A stretch of 64,000 bases of DNA from Bacteroidaceae bacterium (GTDB lineage Bacteria; Bacteroidota; Bacteroidia; Bacteroidales; Bacteroidaceae), in contig JAIKWU010000013.1 in assembly GCA_024684455.1 (NCBI GenBank), positions 62,001 to 126,000 of the forward strand. The letters run 5' to 3'. The translations under genes were made by a program, and so were the position numbers. The notes under the pieces were generated by a model. The model was not told the DNA's origin. It made no database searches and worked only from the letters and a program-made list of their open reading frames with translations. Positions 60,973 through 64,000 of this stretch are shown here, one piece after another (position 1 is the first letter of the stretch; the number at the start of each line of letters is the position of its first letter).

Positions 60973-63339
60973 ATGAAAATAAAAATGTTATTTTTGTTGA
61001 CAACAGCATTTTTGATGTGTTGTCCAAGTTTGTCTGCAAGAGACGAATTTGAGAGTAATGGAATTCATTATGTAATTAACTTTAATGAAATCGAAGAACA
61101 TTGCGCATGGGTTACTTCTACAGCAGGAACCTTTCTAAAAGATGGAGTTCAAAATGAATATACTGGCGATATTGTAATACCCGATAAAGTGTCACATGAT
61201 GGAATAGAATATCGGGTTATTGGTATATATAGTAATGCATTCAAAAGATGCACACTAAATTCTCTTACGCTCTCAGAAGGTGTTACTTACTTATCTCCAG
61301 CAGGTTCTAGTGCGTTTGATAGCACGTATGTCGAATCCATCCATTTGCCAAGCACTTTTAGAATACCAAGTAACGCTTTTCATAATGGGATTAATGGTTA
61401 TCGTCTTTTATCTGGATGCAAAGGATTGAAAAAGATTGTCATTGCATCAGACAATCCAATATATGATTCTCGTGACAATTGTAATGCTATTATTGAAACA
61501 GAAACTAATACGCTTTTGGAAGGATGCGAAAACACAACAATTCCCTCCTCTGTTGAAACCATTGATGCACAAGCTTTCTTAAACCGCGACATCAAGGACT
61601 GTCGTATTCCTTATGGCGTAAATTTTATAAAAGGAGGTGTGTTTGAGAACTGTAAGCAGTTGAAAAACGTAACCATATCAGAAAGTGTATCTCTGATTTA
61701 TGCAGACGATTTATTTTATGGATGTGAGCTTTTAGAGACTGTAATTATTCCTGAAACAGCTATTCTGATGGGTGCACCCGAATACGACTGTGAGAATGAG
61801 AAAGCTATTGCCGGATCAATGTTTAGGGAATGTCATAGTCTGAATAATTTTCAGATACCAGACTATATCACGATTATTGGGAAGCAAGCATTTAGAGATT
61901 GTAATAATCTATCTTCAATTGTCTTACCCGAAAGTGTGTCCGACATTCGGGCTTTTGCTTTCAAAGGATGCGACAACCTTCATTCTGTAAATGTCTTAGC
62001 AGTAGTTCCTCCTTCCATCAAAGAATCTTGTTTTGATGCTTCTGCCTATTTCCGCATCTACCTTAATGTTCCCGAAGGCTCAGAGGATGCCTATCGTCAG
62101 CATGAGGTTTGGGGCAAGTTCCAATATATAAATGTTCCCGACTACATCCCAGGCGACGCTAACGGTGACAACAAGGTGAACGGTACGGACATCGTAGTGA
62201 TTGCCAACATGGTGCTCGGGCGCAAGGACAAGAATGCGGCTGCCGATGCCAACCAGGACGGCAAGGTGAACGGCACGGACATCGTGGTAGTTGCAAACAT
62301 CGTCCTCGGACGTGCTTCTGCTCCCGTTCGCAAAGCTCCTGCCGTGACCGAAAGCGGCTCGGCGACGCTCTCCATCGAGCCGTTCAACATCACGGCTGGC
62401 AGCGAGGCGACGATGACTATTGACCTCAATAATCCTGACGATGAACTGACGCTCGTACAGTTCGACCTCACACTACCGAAGGGACTGAGCATCAAGACCG
62501 TGGGCGGTGACTACGACATCGACATGGCAGGCCGTACGTCATGGCGCAAGCACTCACTCGATGCGAACCTCAACGACGGCTACTACACGTTCCTGCTCAA
62601 GTCGGACAGCAATACACCGATTAGCGGAACGGAAGGCGGCATCATTACCGTCACGCTCGTAGCCGACGCAACGTTCGACGGCGGCAAGATTGTCATTGAC
62701 AACACCGTGCTGACGACTCCCGAGGAGGTGGAAATCAATCCTGCACGCTATGAGTACAGTCTGGGCGGTAACGAACCGACGCCTGTGCCTGAGGGAACTT
62801 GTCTCTTCATTGAGCCGTTTGACATCACGGCTGGCAGCGAGGCGACGATGACGATTGACCTGAACAATCCTGACGACGTACTGACACTTGTCCAGTTCGA
62901 CCTCACGCTTCCGAAGGGACTGAGCGTCAAGACCGTGGGCGGTGACTACGACATCGACATGGCAGGCCGCACGTCATGGCGCAAGCACTCGCTCGATGCC
63001 AACCTCAACGACGGCTACTACACCTTCCTGCTCAAGTCGGACAGCAACACCCCGATTGACGGAACAAGCGGCGGCATCATCACCGTCACACTCGTGGCTG
63101 ACGCAACGTTTGCTGGCGGAAAGATTGTCATTGACAACACCGTGCTCACCACGCCGGAGGAAGTGGAAATCAACCCTGTACGCTATGAGTACAGTCTGGA
63201 AGGTGCTACAGCCATCGAAGGTGCAGAGATTGTGAAGACCGACGACGGTTTCATCTACGACCTCAGCGGTCGTCGTGTCACCGACGCTAAATATCCAGGC
63301 ATCTACATCCGCAATGGAAAGAAGTTCTACGTGAAGTAA
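60973..63339 (+). CDS. mosaic BspA-like LRR / dockerin / cohesin-like surface protein
   Basis: A 788-residue exported protein. Signal peptide 1-22; BspA-type LRR region about 60-375 (FKRCTLNSLTLSEGV, FRDCNNLSSIVLPESV); a dockerin pair about 395-450 (GDANGDNKVNGTDIVVIANM and ADANQDGKVNGTDIVVVANI); two nearly identical cohesin-like domains (about 468-597 and 613-742, IEPFDITAGSEATMTIDLNN); and the tail GIYIRNGKKFYVK. The first half is AT-rich, the second half GC-rich, switching near 62130-62150, so it looks like a fusion of a foreign LRR part to a resident C-terminal module. Surface display by the type IX system is inferred. Confidence 0.88.
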   Translation: MKIKMLFLLTTAFLMCCPSLSARDEFESNGIHYVINFNEIEEHCAWVTSTAGTFLKDGVQNEYTGDIVIPDKVSHDGIEYRVIGIYSNAFKRCTLNSLTLSEGVTYLSPAGSSAFDSTYVESIHLPSTFRIPSNAFHNGINGYRLLSGCKGLKKIVIASDNPIYDSRDNCNAIIETETNTLLEGCENTTIPSSVETIDAQAFLNRDIKDCRIPYGVNFIKGGVFENCKQLKNVTISESVSLIYADDLFYGCELLETVIIPETAILMGAPEYDCENEKAIAGSMFRECHSLNNFQIPDYITIIGKQAFRDCNNLSSIVLPESVSDIRAFAFKGCDNLHSVNVLAVVPPSIKESCFDASAYFRIYLNVPEGSEDAYRQHEVWGKFQYINVPDYIPGDANGDNKVNGTDIVVIANMVLGRKDKNAAADANQDGKVNGTDIVVVANIVLGRASAPVRKAPAVTESGSATLSIEPFNITAGSEATMTIDLNNPDDELTLVQFDLTLPKGLSIKTVGGDYDIDMAGRTSWRKHSLDANLNDGYYTFLLKSDSNTPISGTEGGIITVTLVADATFDGGKIVIDNTVLTTPEEVEINPARYEYSLGGNEPTPVPEGTCLFIEPFDITAGSEATMTIDLNNPDDVLTLVQFDLTLPKGLSVKTVGGDYDIDMAGRTSWRKHSLDANLNDGYYTFLLKSDSNTPIDGTSGGIITVTLVADATFAGGKIVIDNTVLTTPEEVEINPVRYEYSLEGATAIEGAEIVKTDDGFIYDLSGRRVTDAKYPGIYIRNGKKFYVK
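62374..62763. repeat. cohesin-like module repeat, unit 1 (DNA level)
   Basis: This 390-bp segment is repeated with an offset of exactly 435 bp at 62809-63198, with high identity at DNA and protein level (GGDYDIDMAGRTSWRKHSLD in both). Confidence 0.85.
62809..63198. repeat. cohesin-like module repeat, unit 2 (DNA level)
   Basis: Second copy of 62374-62763. Most differences are silent or conservative, which points to a recent duplication or to gene conversion between units. Confidence 0.85.
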
Positions 63340-63363
63340 ATCAAAGTTAGTTAATAAAGTGAG

Positions 63364-63410
63364 GCGTGCGGCATTCGTTTGTTTCGAATGCCGCACGCTG
63401 TTTGTTTTTA
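63364..63410 (+). terminator. terminator of the mosaic surface-protein gene
   Basis: GCGTGCGGCATTCG (63364-63377) pairs perfectly with CGAATGCCGCACGC (63385-63398) over a 7-nt loop and is followed by a T-rich tail. Confidence 0.85.
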
Positions 63411-63460
63411 CACTTTTTTAAGAGAAAGTTAAAAAAATGTAAAAATTTTAACGGAATTGT

Positions 63461-63491
63461 TTGGGGGTATCAGATAAAAAGCGTAACTTCG
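63461..63491 (+). promoter_or_regulatory. promoter of the small lipoprotein gene
   Basis: TTG at 63461-63463 (preceded by T), 20 bp, then TAACTTCG at 63484-63491. Predicted start near 63498, leader of about 40 nt. Confidence 0.7.
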
Positions 63492-63538
63492 CAGCGACAA
63501 CCATTTATTGTTTCACACTTAAAAACCCTGAGAGAATT

Positions 63539-63937
63539 ATGAAGAAAGTACTGATTGGTATGCTGGCTCTCGTGATGGCCGTTGGCTTCACTGCCTGCTC
63601 AAGCACTCCCTCAATGGAGGAAATCGTAGCATCTGCCAAGGCTGACGGCGCTAACTGGACCGTTGACCAGTGGAAGGACGCTTATCGTAACATGGCCATC
63701 AATGTCAAGCCCATGATGCTTGAGATGCAGGAAGCCATGAAGCTCGTTGACACTGACCCCACCAAGGCCATGGAAATGGTTGAGGCTGCTCAGAAGAAGT
63801 ACGGCGACGTTGAGAAACTGATGGATGAATTCACCACCATCGCTGAGGGTACAGAGAACGGCAAGAAGGTAGCAGAAGACAAAGAGTTCGAAAAACAAAT
63901 GATGGACGAACTCGGAATACCCGACCTGGACATGTAA
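63539..63937 (+). CDS. small helical lipoprotein of unknown function
   Basis: A 132-residue exported protein. Signal peptide MKKVLIGMLALVMAVGFTAC with lipobox GFTAC, so it is probably lipid-anchored. The mature part is helical and charged (MEEIVASAKADGANWTVDQW, PMMLEMQEAMKLVDTDPTKA, KDKEFEKQM-like end) and rich in methionine. The frame opens to 63461, but the promoter at 63461-63491 excludes that start; ATG 63539 is used. It is a single-gene unit with its own promoter and terminator, which suggests an abundant envelope protein. Its family was not recognised. Confidence 0.8.
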   Translation: MKKVLIGMLALVMAVGFTACSSTPSMEEIVASAKADGANWTVDQWKDAYRNMAINVKPMMLEMQEAMKLVDTDPTKAMEMVEAAQKKYGDVEKLMDEFTTIAEGTENGKKVAEDKEFEKQMMDELGIPDLDM

Positions 63938-63957
63938 TCGAGTCCATTCAACGAATG

Positions 63958-63989
63958 AAAGGTCTGTGTCAATGGCACAGACCTTTTTT
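63958..63989 (+). terminator. terminator of the small lipoprotein gene
   Basis: AAAGGTCTGTG (63958-63968) pairs with CACAGACCTTT (63976-63986), then more T. Confidence 0.9.
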
Positions 63990-64000
63990 CTTTGTCTTTT

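Overview
The window comes from a Bacteroidota chromosome, most likely order Bacteroidales and close to Prevotellaceae. The evidence is a SprA/Sov homologue (type IX secretion), TamB next to a lipidated TamA-like TamL, BspA-type leucine-rich-repeat surface proteins with Prevotella-style C-terminal tails (LYIVNGKKV), DUF4827 beside GlmM, and repeated promoters of the phylum's form (TTG, a 19-20 bp spacer, TAnnTTTG). Most of it is ordinary GC-rich core chromosome. Two pieces are clearly AT-rich and probably acquired or exchanged: the middle of a restriction-modification gene (about 7630-8315) and 59840-62130. No rRNA, tRNA, CRISPR array, prophage or complete insertion sequence was seen.

Layout. 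1-6358 (+) is a tight run with 4-bp overlaps: end of an unidentified gene, pyrC, a free-standing MetH activation domain, a membrane metallophosphoesterase, plsC, rfbC and preA. 6386-8881 (+) is a one-polypeptide restriction-modification enzyme. 8957-9220 (+) is a highly structured stand-alone RNA with its own promoter and terminator, and a short minus-strand RNA candidate faces it. 9503-12031 (-) holds a small conserved protein, glmM and a DUF4827 lipoprotein. 12365-21022 (+) holds tamB, tamL and radA. 21118-24458 (-) holds a DUF2752 protein, two TM2 proteins, an RluA-type pseudouridine synthase, fabG and a TetR regulator. 24755-36991 (-) is a surface-protein locus: a BspA-like protein, a 2630-residue multidomain protein and a 63-residue protein overlapping its end. 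37319-44940 (-) holds an outer-membrane receptor, a membrane-anchored winged-helix regulator, an SpmA-SpmB fusion, an L,D-transpeptidase, an amino acid/sodium symporter and an M16 peptidase. 45426-59333 (+) holds sprA, an unknown gene, a secreted subtilase, xseAB, ndk, an M23 peptidase and an unknown membrane protein. 60017-63937 (+) holds a structured leader with an orphan gene, a mosaic BspA/dockerin/cohesin-like protein and a small lipoprotein.

The strongest unexplained signals are non-coding. (1) The 260-nt structured RNA at 8957-9220. (2) Five intergenic arrays of units spaced 21-22 bp apart, in two sequence families. (3) A MITE-like paired-palindrome element in four copies, one inserted in frame inside the M16 peptidase and one supplying the C-terminus of the L,D-transpeptidase. 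(4) A long structured leader ahead of an orphan AT-rich gene at 60030-60896. (5) A perfect 46-bp palindrome inside the AT-rich part of the restriction-modification gene.

All family names rest on reading motifs by eye. No database search, structure prediction or RNA covariance search was run.
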